Part shown: piece by piece, positions 31,167-42,271 of the stretch
Position numbering within the stretch: the stretch's first letter is position 1
How the letters are laid out: each line of letters begins with the position of its first letter
Origin: Terfezia claveryi
Lineage: Eukaryota > Ascomycota > Pezizomycetes > Pezizales > Pezizaceae
Assembly (NCBI GenBank): GCA_015179025.1
Contig: WHUX01000162.1
Location: 1 to 64,000, forward strand
Direction: 5' to 3'
DNA: 64,000 bases
Translations under genes and position numbers: made by a program
Notes under the pieces: generated by a model
The model's input: only the letters and a program-made list of their open reading frames with translations
Database searches by the model: none
What the model was told of the DNA's origin: nothing

Positions 31167-31640
31167 CTAATATTTGACTAAGTTTGACAGAGCAGTCAAT
31201 GCAAAGCGCGCAGCAAAATTATCTACTGAGGAACTAGTAATGAGATAGGTATTAGTTGTTATTTCTCGAAGGATTTCTCGTGCTTCGACTTTCATCGAGG
31301 CCAACGCACGCCTTCTCACCAACTCCAGTTCCAATTCAAGTTTTGTCTCAGCCCTTATCCTCGCCGTCTCAGCTCGCAACCCTTCAATCCCAGCTCTCAA
31401 TCTTTCAATCTCAGCTTTCAATCTTTCGAGCTCAAGCTCTTTGTCTGCCGATCGCCACCAAGCTCTGATCTTTGCGAATTGCCACCTTGGCGTTCGACTC
31501 TCGTAGAATATCTCATAGATACTCAATGTGAATTGGAACCCCCTGAGGAACATTCGGAGGACACTCAGGGTCCAGACGAAGCCGCGAATGCCAAAAGTCC
31601 TAGGCGCAAACACGGGAGTCGGAGTGCGAGTCCGACCCAA
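31167..31640 (-). CDS. Coiled-coil protein, unrecognised
   Basis: 157 residues. The N-terminus is basic and aromatic (LRMFLRGFQFTLSIYEIFY), perhaps a membrane-seeking helix. Residues ~67-115 are a clear coiled coil in heptads (KELELERLKAEIERLRAGIE then GLRAETARIRAETKLELELE). It ends ALTALSNLVKY. The stop lies 2 bp before the NTPase-like fragment, and TATTAG there could serve as a splice acceptor, so both may be exons of one gene. Further upstream (to ~31950) an acidic frame (EKVLEKDSEKAMKGTGSKEN) may be an earlier exon. Function unknown. Confidence 0.45.
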   Translation of the reverse strand: MGRTRTPTPVFAPRTFGIRGFVWTLSVLRMFLRGFQFTLSIYEIFYESRTPRWQFAKIRAWWRSADKELELERLKAEIERLRAGIEGLRAETARIRAETKLELELELVRRRALASMKVEAREILREITTNTYLITSSSVDNFAARFALTALSNLVKY

Positions 31641-31962
31641 AAAGAAAATAAAAGAGCAAAGGTTAGTAAAATTGCCAATCCATCTTCATCACCACTCTGC
31701 CCCCACGTCCATCTGCACTGACAAAATCAAATTCTAATTTGTCAATTCAGCAATATCGCCTATAGCCTTTAAATCAAATCCCCCCCACCTCTTTCCCAAC
31801 TCCATCTTCACACTCCACTTCCCTTACTTCAACTGGATTCTCCTTAGAACCTGTGCCCTTCATAGCCTTTTCCGAGTCTTTCTCTAACACTTTTTCACGA
31901 GCTGCCGTCTTGAACTATTGGGGGGGCCGTCCAAATTGGCCCTCATATATATTGTGAAAGGA

Positions 31963-32440
31963 CTAATTCCCGCACGAAGAAAATCGTGAAGCCTTCTTAC
32001 TGACGACGTTCTGCGAAGGGGCTTTCAAATATAACTTCTGGCGCTTTATGAATATTTCTTCCATGTGGTTTTGACCTTCCAGGCTTATCCTCCGGTGGGT
32101 AAAAGTTACCCAGTTAACCACAACCAGCAGAACAATTGCTGCAAACAAACTAGTGACCAAGCGGATCTGGTGGAATTCTAAGGCAACATCTCCGAAACCT
32201 AGCTTGCTAGTCCGAGAACCGTTGGTGCTGCTGGCATGTGTGCTCGTGGTGTAATGGTAAGTCGGCGTAGGCTCAAAGGTCGGACTGACGGGGTCCCTAG
32301 TCGTCGAGGTATCGTTCTGGGAAACAGCAGCAGTGGAAATGACTTCGTAGCAATGCAATGGATCAGTTGGGGAGGTTGTAATGGTGGAACCAACTGCGTA
32401 CAGAGGACTCTCGTATCCTCAGGGCGGGGAAGGTATGCTT
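31963..32440 (-). CDS. Putative single-pass membrane protein
   Basis: Minus strand, reading from about 32440 (GYESPLYAVGSTITTSPTDP) through a Ser/Thr-rich, likely O-glycosylated segment (TPTYHYTTSTHASSTNGSRT) to one transmembrane helix (IRLVTSLFAAIVLLVVVNWV) and a short basic tail. The first in-frame ATG is at 32358. An upstream exon with a hydrophobic start (MSSAQNKLILWVLPEH..., to a GTATGC donor near 32520) is possible, joined at an AG near 32425. The architecture is that of a small cell-surface or secretory-pathway protein. No family is recognised. Confidence 0.35.
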
Positions 32441-32652
32441 ATAACCAATATATGCTATAACTAGAGAAATTAAATAACTGGGTATGAAAGCCTGCGGAAT
32501 GACACAATGAATACTAGCCCTGCATACAAATAACAGAGAGACATCAGGAAGAGGAGGAGGATGCTCCGGAAGGACCCACAAAATCAGTTTATTCTGCGCG
32601 CTGGACATGCTGCCCCCCTGCGTTCCATCTAAAGAATCTCGATCCTTTTTTC

Positions 32653-32931
32653 TCACGCTTGAGTGCATCTTGTAGGGCAGTCCGCGGGAAATAATGCTGC
32701 CTCTAGCTCATGCTGTTTGTCAGTTCGGATCCGTTTAGAATCCGGGTGTTTAAGGATTTTACTAATTTGTGACTGTGTAAGTTCTTTATTTGGGTTTTCT
32801 GATTCGAACCGGCGTTTAATATGTCGCCATGTTGAACTCGGATTCTGTATACATATGTTCGTATGCTCGCTTTCCCCGGGTACTGTTTCATCCACTAATA
32901 TAGTCATGACTACAGCGTTCTGGCAGTGCAA
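32653..32931 (-). pseudogene. CENP-B/pogo-type HTH fragment (transposase N-terminus)
   Basis: 92-residue minus frame. STWRHIKRRFESENPNKELT followed by QSQISKILKHPD reads as the N-terminal helix-turn-helix of pogo/Fot1-type transposases (CENP-B fold). No DDE catalytic domain follows in the next kilobase, so it is a fragment. It could instead be a domesticated DNA-binding piece. Confidence 0.4.
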
Positions 32932-34504
32932 TTGGTCAGCTAACCTGAGTGGGCTAGTGTGGGCGTGGCAGTCAGAATGGCGATAGTTAGAAAAGAATGC
33001 TACAAGGGTGTTGTGCCAACCATTTGATATTCAAGACATGTACACGTATACATACAATGAGTTTAAGGTGTAAGTAAATAGAGTAAATAAAGAAAGAATC
33101 TTAATAGTAGATGTGATTATTATTATTATTATTTACTGAGTTTGACTGCGGAAGAAGCCACAGCGAGTTAACCTTGTCAGGTTAGCTGACCCTGACCGGT
33201 TGCACTGCCAGACGCAGGTAGTCGACTCTATCGTGGGTTAATTCTTATCGATAAACATGGAGTTGTAGTTTAGCGCTTCTCTTGTTACACAAGCATATGT
33301 ATGGTGACAAGCATAAAATATCAGAATATTCTTATATCAAAATACGCTTATTTTTATGTGGGACGAGGGGAGGAATTTGGACAGCATGGAGGCCCCGCGC
33401 CACTTGAGTTCTTTTAGTTCGTGTTCACTTCCCGCCGTCTTGTTTGCCAATCGGCTCTTTAGTTTCTATTGCTCTCCCTTTTTTTGCCTTTTGGCTCTTG
33501 AGATTTATTATATTGCGGTACATAGGCGCTGGACCTGGCGGATTAACTTGTCTTGTCCTGAATCCACGCGGGTTTCCAGGTAGCTACTCATGGTCCCCCC
33601 ACTAGGACCGAATAGAAGTAATGTGTATTTTAAAAAAAATAAAATAAAAAACAATAAATGTAAAAGGCTCCATTTGAGAAATCAAGGTGCTGCATAATCT
33701 GGTTGGCACGGTGTTGCATTATAATTAGTTAAACTTAAAAGGGAAAGATTCTTATACCGGTATTTAGTTTCTGAGACCTAACACCTGACAGAGTTTCATG
33801 TCTTGTCCTATTCAATGTTCTAGTAGCAATATCAACTAGCATTTCAGATGTAGCACAATATTGCTTAACGATGGAATGGCTTTAAACCTGGCTGTTATAC
33901 AGTAGACATGGCGGATTTTAGTGTTATATGTACGGATAGCATGTTACAAACTTACTACGTATTCCACAAGGGACAGAGTCTCGGAGCACGAGAGCTTCAG
34001 CTGAAATAACCTGCCTATGAAAAAGATATAAAGTGTTCTGTAGCAGCAAAGGAAAAAGTGTGCTAAATAAGGGATTTTAAAGTAAAGCTGAGTCGCTGGA
34101 CTATGCCCCCAATGGTTACAATTTATCCCAAATACATGTTGGGATATCTAATAAACAAGAGCTCTTCCTAATGGCAAGACCGCCCAAGATATGAAAGGTT
34201 GCACAAAGCCTTAAACCTATCAATTTTCATAGCAATACTTCCTCTGCGAAAGGGTAGTGCAACGAGACTACCAATACCGCTGAAGGTAAGGATGTTACTC
34301 GTAGGCCCAGATCCGGCAAGCTTTTATTGCATAGGTTATTGCATAGGTTGCTTACATGCCACAATTACTGCTCTTACATGAGTTACGCTAAGGCCGAGAA
34401 CCTTGCTTTCACATTCTGGACCACTTAGGTTTATGACGAGCTTCGAGTAGAAAACTTTGAGTTTACTATCGTCCGAACTGGCAAAGTCTCGAAATTCGTG
34501 GAGT
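32932..34504. other. No recognised gene
   Basis: 1.6 kb, AT-rich in part (ATT repeat near 33117-33133; A-rich run near 33630-33660). Nothing supportable seen. Confidence 0.4.
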
Positions 34505-35425
34505 TGCCGACACCTTGTTCAGGAAGGTTAGACTTCTGGTGGCGTCCTTAGGTTCCTATAAGACGTAGGAGCTGGGACCTCCGAATCCTTGTAAGCAATG
34601 ACCATAGATTCTAAGGTTATGTATATGTAGTCTGGTTGTGTATGACCCCTGGTTGTTATTGAGACATCATTTTTTTATTATCGATTCTTAATTATCGATC
34701 CACGATGCCTGTCACTATGGATGACTTCTCTCCCTTCAACGTTCGATTGGGGTAATCCAAATATACCTCCCTTGATGACTCGAACTATTGCATGTGGAGA
34801 AAAGCTATCAGAGTTTTCTATTCATGAGAGTGGGGGTATTGCGCCTCGCCAGGCCCGGGGATGTAAATGCAGACTGGGTCCGATGTGCCAGATGGACCTT
34901 CCTTTAGCTGCAGCTGTCATCCCTATCGGATGACATGACAGCACGAGAAGCTTGGGAAAACTACCAATACCAGTAAGGCTGACCCAAGAGTTTAACTTCT
35001 TAAGGCAAAGGGATGGTCAGCCTGTGATACAGTTCATCAATATGCTGTAGCAAGTGAACTAAAAGCCCTAGGCGAAGACATAAGTGATCAGAAGATAAAC
35101 TGGCAGCTGCTAGGAAATTTCCTCCCGGAGTATGGTCCATCAATTTGTCATTGTTTATGTTTGATGCAGGGGATCTGTTTCTTGGGGAAGGAACGACAAT
35201 TATAGTGTGGCATTGATCCTTGGAGTGCCACCATGATCCCGCCCAATATGTCAGGGGGAGTTTTGTTATTATTGAAGGACGGGATTGCTAAGGACGAGAG
35301 GGGGTGATTGTACCAACACCTTATCGGGAAGGTTAGACTTCTGGTGGCGTCCTTAGGCTTTACCTATATGACAGTAGGAGCTGGGATAAACCCCTCCGAA
35401 TCCTGTAAGGAATGATCATGATATC
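34505..35425 (+). mobile_element. Internally deleted copia-type element with two LTR ends
   Basis: A direct repeat of about 100 bp (AAGGTTAGACTTCTGGTGGC..., CTCCGAATCCT) occurs at ~34507-34610 and ~35315-35420. Between them the plus strand has a decayed copia gag: SNYCMWRKAIRVF near 34775, DMTAREAWENYQYQ near 34931, LTQEFNFLRQRDGQPVIQFI near 34980 and GEDISDQKINWQLLGN near 35070. A purine tract (GTCAGGGGGAG, ~35250) precedes the second repeat. The element is about 0.9 kb with only gag, so it was non-autonomous or deleted. Confidence 0.7.
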
Positions 35426-36435
35426 AGCGTGAACAGCTGGGGGCCACCGAAATATGAGTTAATTCAGTTCGGACCCCGCGCTCTTCCATGTCGTTTGATT
35501 CTTGAGGAGTGTTAAATCACAAACCCAATTCCAGTGAAGGAAGGACATAGCGACGACTGATACATGGTGCTACCGTCTTGTGATGAGCCGTGCAGCATTT
35601 AGATCTGATAAAAAAAACTTCCTGGTCAAGCGTTGGTTTTGCTATGCGCGAATTTTTATCAGATCGACGTTGGAGCTCCTGATCTGATAATAAATGCTGA
35701 GGATCCCATGCTTGCCTAGTCTGGCTTGATGCTTGCCTAGGGAAGACATAATCTTGTTGATCTCGCAATTTGCAATCTGATGGGGGTTGGGCGAACCCCT
35801 AGTCGCCCCAGTTTTATCAGATTTTTCAATCAAGGTTATCTACATTTCCCAAGGCTAGTAAGAAAGTGGTATAGGCCAGCTCGCTTGGGGAAGCGAAGAA
35901 GGGAAAAAAAAACCACACAAATTAACACCCAACCCTCAGGGCTTGACTCCCAACCAGTATCATTTGGAGACCATGGCGTTAATCAGATCCGCCGAATGTT
36001 ACGACAAATTGAACTTGGAGTTTGCAAGTTTGCGGAAGAACACCTCAATGGACTTGAAATAATTGTAGGTTGGAATCTTCCTTTTCGTACGTTTAATTAC
36101 GCAGAGGGCACGCTACATATTGTCTCTGCTCTTATAGTTCGGTGGCAAAAACATTCATACCCTCCATATGGTGCATTGAATGTTATAGGTACTCTGTACT
36201 CCTGAACCCATACAAAATTCTTCAATATGCATCGTTTGGGCCTCTTGACGCATGGGAGGGTAGGATTCTTTTTGCCAGCTAGCTGTATATATATATCAGG
36301 TCCCCGATACCCTTGCTGCTTGCACTCCCACCATTGATGGTGAGTGGCAGTAATATTAATCTAAATCTAGCCGAAAGACAATTATATAAGTTGGCCAACT
36401 CCCGATTTCCAGGGGGCAATCATCAAACTTTCGCA
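35426..36435. other. Inverted-repeat cluster, otherwise no gene
   Basis: ATCTGATAA and its complement TTATCAGAT recur: 35602 (AGATCTGATAAAAA), 35650 (TTTTTATCAGATC), 35683 (ATCTGATAA), 35814 (TTTTATCAGAT). They form two stem-capable pairs, one of about 60 bp and one of about 140 bp, which may be a foldback MITE. The open frame 35780-36205 has no recognisable domain. 36290-36435 should hold the promoter of the MFS gene. Confidence 0.45.
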
Positions 36436-38450
36436 ATGCCTTCGGAGAAAGACATGGTCGCACATGGTGCGACAAATACCGATGTCGAAATCAACTCCCA
36501 AACACCGAGCATCAGAAACTCTACGAGCACACAGGCTGGTGTTACCAAAGTTGAAGCATTGGCACAAGCCTGGGGGAAGTCGGGGCTCATTGTAGCATAC
36601 GTTGGGTAAGTTACTGTCCTCACCAGGACGAGTAAGGAGGCAGAGCTCATCATTTTTTGTAGTCTCCTTGTGGGTGCCATTGTTCAGTCATTGGAGACCA
36701 TGACCACATTTGTATACACTCCTGCGGCGACCTCCGCGTTCGCCCTGCATAGTCTCTTGTCGACGGTGGGTGTTGTTAGCAGCGTTCTATATGCCACTGT
36801 CAAACCCCCGGTTGCCAAAATCTCCGATGTGTTTGGACGTACCGAGGCACTCTCCATCTCGCTGCTGTTGATTGTCCTCGGATTCATCATGAAGGCCGCT
36901 AGTAACAATGTGGACACCTAGTACGAATACCCATTCTCCCAGGTGTCAGAGTACGAAAGCTGATTTCTTATGACAGCGCTGCCTCAACTGTTTTCTCCGC
37001 CGCTGGGTCCACCGGTCTGATCATCTTTACTCAGATTTTCATCGCCGACACTACATCCCTCCTTAACCGCGCCCTGTTCTCCTCTCTCCCCGACTTGCCA
37101 TACCTTTTTACTACCTGGTGCGGTGGTCCCCTTGCACAAGCCGTCGGACCGGAGGAGAACTGGCGATGGGGTTACGGAATGTGGGCGATCATATACCCAG
37201 TTGCCTATCTCCCGCTACTCTTCTCTCTTATCATGGCGCACAGGCGTGCAAAGCAGTTGAATTTGTATCTGCCAAAGGAAAACTCCAACCGCAGCTGGAT
37301 TCAGACCATCAAGGAAACCGTTGTCGAGTTGGACCTGATGGGTTTGGTGCTGTTGACTGCAGGGCTGATTATGCTACTTGTGCCATTGACCTTGACTGGA
37401 ACCGTTGGGAGTTGGCCGTGGAAGTCTGCAAAGACTATTTGCTTGATTGTCTTTGGTGTAGTTGTGTTGGTTATCCTTGTTGGATGGGAAATGACAAAAA
37501 AGCTTTGTGCGAAGCCCATGTTGGGCTTGAGGTTTATGTCTGACCCTACGTAAGTCATACGCCCCGCTTTGCAAGTTACAGGAAAAGCCTACTGACTCTG
37601 AATAGAATCGGTGGCGCTTGCGCCCTTGGGTTCTTCTATTTCTTTGTCTACTACCTCCCTGGAGCATATTTCTACACCTGGCTCCAAGTTGTCCGCAACT
37701 ACTCCGTCAAGGAGGCAGGTAACATCTCCAACACCTTCACCTTCTCCTCTTCCACGATTTCCATCATTATCTCTTTGGCAATCAAATACACTGGTCATTA
37801 CAAATGGTGGATGATGGCCGGTATCCCGCTCTATGTCCTCGGATATGGACTCATGATCGCCTTCCGAACCTCCACTGCCACCACCGCGCAGATCGTTATC
37901 GCGCAGGTATTTACTGGTATTGGTGGTGGAACGATCAACGTCCCTGCGCAAGTTGGTCTGCAAGCTGCTTGTAGGCATCAAGACGTTGCTATTGGTACTG
38001 CTATGTTCTTGACCTTTACCTCCGTCGGAGGAGCCTTCGGAAACGCCGTCACTGGTGCCATTTGGGCAAATTTGCTTCCTGGGTATCTTGAGGATAGGTT
38101 GGCTGGAACAACTGCGGCTAACGCGACAGCGTCGATTTATGGAAATTACTTCAATGCATTGTCGTATGCTGTTGGGAGTCCGGAGCGAGACGCTATCAAC
38201 TCAGCATATTCGGATGTGTATAGGATCCAGCTCATTGTGGCTTGCTGTGCTGCTGTATGTTTTCTTCCCAGCCACTTATCTCTACCAAGATAAATTTAAC
38301 TTGCTAATGACTATCAATTGGTAGATTCCCATGATCCCACTCGGATTAATGATGAAGAACATTAACCTTCGCGATGTAGACTTGAGCAACACCAAGGGTA
38401 CTGTTATCGGAAACATGAGCGGCGAGGAAAAACAATCCAGTATACCCTAG
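36436..38450 (+). CDS. Siderophore-iron transporter, MFS family (SIT/ARN type)
   Basis: Membrane carrier that imports ferric siderophores by proton symport. Exons: 36436-36605, 36663-36920, 36977-37549, 37606-38254, 38325-38450. Introns are 56-70 bp with donors GTAAGT, GTACGA, GTAAGT and GTATGT; all phases close. The ~590-residue product has a charged cytosolic start (MPSEKDMVAHGATN), then about 14 hydrophobic helices. Family landmarks: LLVGAIVQSLETMTTFVYTP, the ISDVFGRTEAL loop (D-x-GR motif), STVFSAAGSTGLIIFTQIFI, ADTTSLLNRALFSSLPDLPY, FFYFFVYYLPGAYFYTWLQV and VFTGIGGGTINVPAQV. The intact frame and clean splice sites suggest a working gene. Such genes are usually induced by low iron through GATA-type repressors; I did not verify sites. 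Confidence 0.92.
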
Positions 38451-38629
38451 CGAAAACTCGCTACTCATGGGAGGAGATCATGATGGGCTGGGACTGGATT
38501 CAAGGTACCTACACGTTCATCTGCACGAGAGAGAAATAGACTCCATAATCTTACAAACGACATAAACTATCTAACTAGTCTAATGTGAATCGAAACCTTT
38601 TCATCAAACTGCCTCCCCCACCGAAGGTG

Positions 38630-39181
38630 CTAGCTTGATCCGTTGGATTGGGACCGACTGTATCTCCCCATCCCCATTATTTCCTCGCTGCGGCCTGTCC
38701 CGACCCCATTCGGCCCATCCTCCCCTACCCCCTGCCCAACAAACCTACTCGTCCAGATCAAACCCTCCCCCCCAATCCTATCCACCCCATTCACCCCATT
38801 TTCATTTCCCCCCCTTACCCCTTCCACCACCCCATCCTCATTCCCTCCTCCTACCCCCTTCCCCACAAACCTATACCCCCACTCGTCCACACCCACCACA
38901 TCCTCATATCTTGGCACCACTTCCGGCGTCCCAACTTCCTTCGACAATACCCCATGCGGAACATCGATCAACCCCGCCTCGCCCAACTTCCTCACCCTCC
39001 GTTCATTCTCCACCTTCAAGGTTTGAAACGTATAATCCTCGGAAAGTCTTGGCCCAGTCCTTGGCCCTACTGTCGGCTTATGAGAGTGGCGTTTACGCTT
39101 TGGGAGTGGAGGCGAGGATTGCCCTCCGCGACGGTTTTGAGGGCGGCAGCAGCTGATGCAGGCTAGAATGAGGGATGCCAT
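38630..39181 (-). CDS. Small hypothetical protein with N-terminal Cys cluster
   Basis: 183 residues from the ATG at 39181 (MASLILACISCCRPQNRRGG); the upstream open part to 39265 is likely UTR. The start MASLILACISCC followed by a basic stretch is the type of short hydrophobic/Cys cluster that can be palmitoylated and anchored to membranes. The middle, TFQTLKVENERRVRKLGEAG, looks folded. The second half is Gly/Asn/Val-rich, low complexity (GGGNEDGVVEGVRGGNENGV). It is convergent with the transporter, 180 bp away. No family function known to me. Confidence 0.55.
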   Translation of the reverse strand: MASLILACISCCRPQNRRGGQSSPPLPKRKRHSHKPTVGPRTGPRLSEDYTFQTLKVENERRVRKLGEAGLIDVPHGVLSKEVGTPEVVPRYEDVVGVDEWGYRFVGKGVGGGNEDGVVEGVRGGNENGVNGVDRIGGEGLIWTSRFVGQGVGEDGPNGVGTGRSEEIMGMGRYSRSQSNGSS

Positions 39182-41174
39182 TGTGAATATTAATTGAAGC
39201 TGAGTTGCTTGCCGTATTTGAAGAAGTAAACAGGATATAACAGGATGTAAAGTCACACTGTACAAACACTTGTGATGACTGGAATGGGGTGTGGGAAATC
39301 CCCGTTCCCCACTAAGCCTGGTTGTACCTCGCCACCTAAAGGAAGTGGAAAGACGTCATATTTAAAACCTCCATTCCCTAGTTGGAGGCCAGCCTTAGTT
39401 TTTGTCCGTCGATACTCTTTCTTCTTCTCATCCTCCTTATAATATGTATTACTTAATTTAGAAGAAATATAATTTATTTCTTTAACCTCCTTTTAATATA
39501 TATAAAGTAATACTAATAGGAAATAACAATAAGTAAAAAAAATCATAAGTCTTTTCTATAATATAGTTTACCCTGAACTCGCCAACTCCGATATATCCAA
39601 TATTCGCCCCTGCCCCAGCTGGATATTCAGCCTGCAATATGCCCAATCTCGCCAATATGGAAGTCTTCTTTCTCTCATTCCAGGTTGGGGAAGGGAAGAG
39701 CCAGTAAGTACCTGGAGGGGGCGATGGGTAGTACAAACTAGCGGCGGAGGGAAGGGGCAGCACTAATTAGCGGCCGAGCGAAGGGGCAGGAGAAGGAGCA
39801 GGAGAAGGAGCAGGACGAACCAGCCGTACCTCCGTGTATATATATATCTTCCAGTTTAGCTACCTTCTGTTAATTAAGCCATCATAATAAGATTATCTTG
39901 AGCATACTTATGTCTATATTCACTGCGATTCCCGATGAGACCTAGACTGCGTTCTGGGTTATTTTCTTTTTTCTTTTATTTCTTTTTTGCCTCTGTCGCA
40001 TTCTGTTTTTTAATTTAATTGGATTTTATTTTTTTAGGTTAGCGTTGGTGGTTTTGCTGGCGTGGTGGTAATTAACTCGTATTTTGAGGTTGTTTATTTG
40101 TTGGTGCGGTCATTGTTTTGTATACAATGTGGATGGTGATGATTATTTTGTATGCAACGTGGTAAGAGCATTTCGTGCGACTGGTGCATGCGACGGTGGT
40201 GGGCTGGGCGCACTGCTGGATGGGCCGGTCATTAGTGCCCTTGCTGGATGGGGACTGAGCAGCTCGGGAACCAAAGGTGTATGGGTCAGAACACCGGTGA
40301 TTCTGGCTCTAATTACCCCTCCCTACCTACACAGCCCGCGAGGAATGTCGCTGGACGATTTGCCAATATGAGCGGCGTCGGAAATAATTATTTCCCCCTC
40401 CTATTTGCTTACTAGCTTGTTGTAACCGACATACTAATCCCCTATGGTGATCTCCGGATCTTCCGAGCCTCTTAGATGTCGAACGACAAGCTCAAGCACC
40501 CCATTCGAACTCCGAAAGCTCAAAGTCCCCGTTCGAGCTCGAAGCTCCAAGACCCCCTGCCTTGGGTAAAAGACCCAAGCGAGCACCACCAGCGTGCAAA
40601 TGAACAAGACACCCCCTTGCACTGGCAAATCGGCTTGGATAGCTGGGAAAGCATGCGTTGAACCTTTTCCTGTGACGCTGGCTTTTTCCCACAGGGTTTT
40701 GGCGCGCAGAGGTTCTTAACGGCAACGACATGTGGGATCACCCCCCCCTATCAAGATTACCCTAGATCTGCGTTTCCATGAATGTCCGGGTCTATGATCC
40801 ATATATATGATGCACCTCATGTTGAGATACTCCGGCTCAGTTGATCCACAGTTTACGGAAAGCGGATCGATGGCAAGTCGCCAGAGATGTGCACCCGGTC
40901 TGATGTTTAAGCACTGGCATGATGCCACTATGTTTGAGAGAAAACCCCGTCCTTCCGAGCTACCTTACAAGCCATGGTGCCTGATGTGGAGGTCGATTCC
41001 ACTTGTATTTAACCCAGTGTTCTCAGTGATGTTCTAAGTGGGTTAGTGGACTCAGGAGCTGTACTCTGAGTGGGGACGCGGGGCCCTAATTGCTGCCAAT
41101 ATACATGCGCACGTGGAGGGAGTAGGGTGAGTGAAGTTGGTCGGTCGGGACACCCTCTAGCAGAGGGGGAGTAT
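39182..41174. other. Intergenic; right end abuts an LTR
   Basis: 2 kb without a firm gene. GGAGAAGGAGCA repeats near 39790-39815; T-rich runs near 39960-40040. Short frames (40084-40371; 40434-40628 minus with one hydrophobic helix; 40807-41037) have no recognisable domain. The purine tract GCAGAGGGGGAG just before 41175 looks like the polypurine tract of a retroelement whose coding part here is not recognisable. Confidence 0.4.
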
Positions 41175-41427
41175 TGTTACGGCTGAGATTATGCAGACCG
41201 GGCCGGCGCCACCCGATGGTGGGTGGCTGAAGTTGACCCCGCTTTCTTATGTATATGCCCACTTCTTGTATCTAGTTTTTGCTCTCTAAGTAGTCTGGTT
41301 GGCACAAACCCCTCGTCTCTAAGACTCGAGCGAAGTCTTGTATCGCTGGGTTACTTTGTCGAATGAATCAAGTCTATATTCTTCGCTACATTTTGCCCTC
41401 GTAGGCCCCAATATCGATATTCCGACA
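41175..41427 (+). mobile_element. LTR, plus orientation
   Basis: 253 bp bounded by TGTTACGGCTGAG and CGATATTCCGACA (TG...CA). A polypurine-like tract precedes it, so it is probably a 3' LTR. Its first ~50 bp and last ~15 bp match the inverted LTR at 41917-42103, but the middle differs. The 490 bp between the two LTRs (41428-41916) hold no gene I recognise. Confidence 0.8.
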
Positions 41428-41916
41428 GATATCACCGTGATCTCACTAGCTCGCCCCCAACATCCGCATCTTATCAAAGCCAAAAGCTTGCTCGATGCAT
41501 AAGAAAGTAGACTAAAAAGGCCTCCTCTGGATAGCGTTCGATAATATCCTCTAAAATATCATCCCTTTTATGACGTCCTGCAGTGCCTTTCTTTCCCTCT
41601 ATCTATGAGGTATCGTTTCATGTTGGTGCTCTCCAAAGCTCTGATACGTTGAACATCACGATTAACATCAATAACTTTTTTTCAAATTAAGCGATCAAAT
41701 GGTGCATCTCAATATGGTTTAGTCCGTACAGGGGAGCCTGGTTAATTGAACATATCAATAAGATAACAGTTTGACTACCACTATTATTAGAAAAATAATC
41801 CAGCGACATTTATTTAGCCATATTCCGGCCGTTTCGGGGATTGTCCGGGTAGGGAGGGGTGAGTAGAGCCAGAATCACAGGTCCCTTTAAAGTAAGAGGG
41901 AGTGATACGGTGGTGC

Positions 41917-42103
41917 TGTCGGAATATCGAGGGTAGCATCACTTGCTCGGGCCTAACTGGGCTGCACGTAACGGTGCGAAGCATATATATAGCAAACAAT
42001 ATAGACTTGATTCATTCAATAAGACTTAGCTCGAGTCTCAGGGAGCAATAACTACCCACCATCGGGTGGCGCCGGCCCGGTCTGCATAATCTCAGCCGTA
42101 ACA
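41917..42103 (-). mobile_element. LTR, minus orientation, short variant
   Basis: 187 bp; on the minus strand it starts TGTTACGGCTGAGATT and ends CTCGATATTCCGACA. It matches the LTR at 41175 at both ends and in a central block (GAATGAATCAAGTCTATATT), with the other parts replaced or deleted. No matching 5-bp target duplication flanks it. Confidence 0.8.
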
Positions 42104-42271
42104 ATCTCACCGCAGTGAAGATCCGGCTCTTCGTTCCCCGTAGCTTCTCAAGATCTTCACCGCAGTGAAGATCCAGCTAACTGAGAGGAATAGGGTTACC
42201 CGAGTCTTTCTAGTACTGCCACTGAAGAAGAAATAAACTACTACACTCAGATAAAGCTCATTCAAAGTATA
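42104..42271. repeat. Short direct repeat
   Basis: TCACCGCAGTGAAGATCC occurs at about 42108 and 42158, spaced 50 bp, with divergent sequence between. No other feature. Confidence 0.8.

Noticed and set aside
32795..32810. GGTTCGAATC-like word as a tRNA B box
   Set aside because: No A box or cloverleaf around it; it lies inside the HTH coding fragment.
38635..39166. Three overlapping plus-strand Pro/Ser-rich frames
   Set aside because: Antisense shadows of the minus-strand Gly/Val/Asn-rich protein at 38630-39181.
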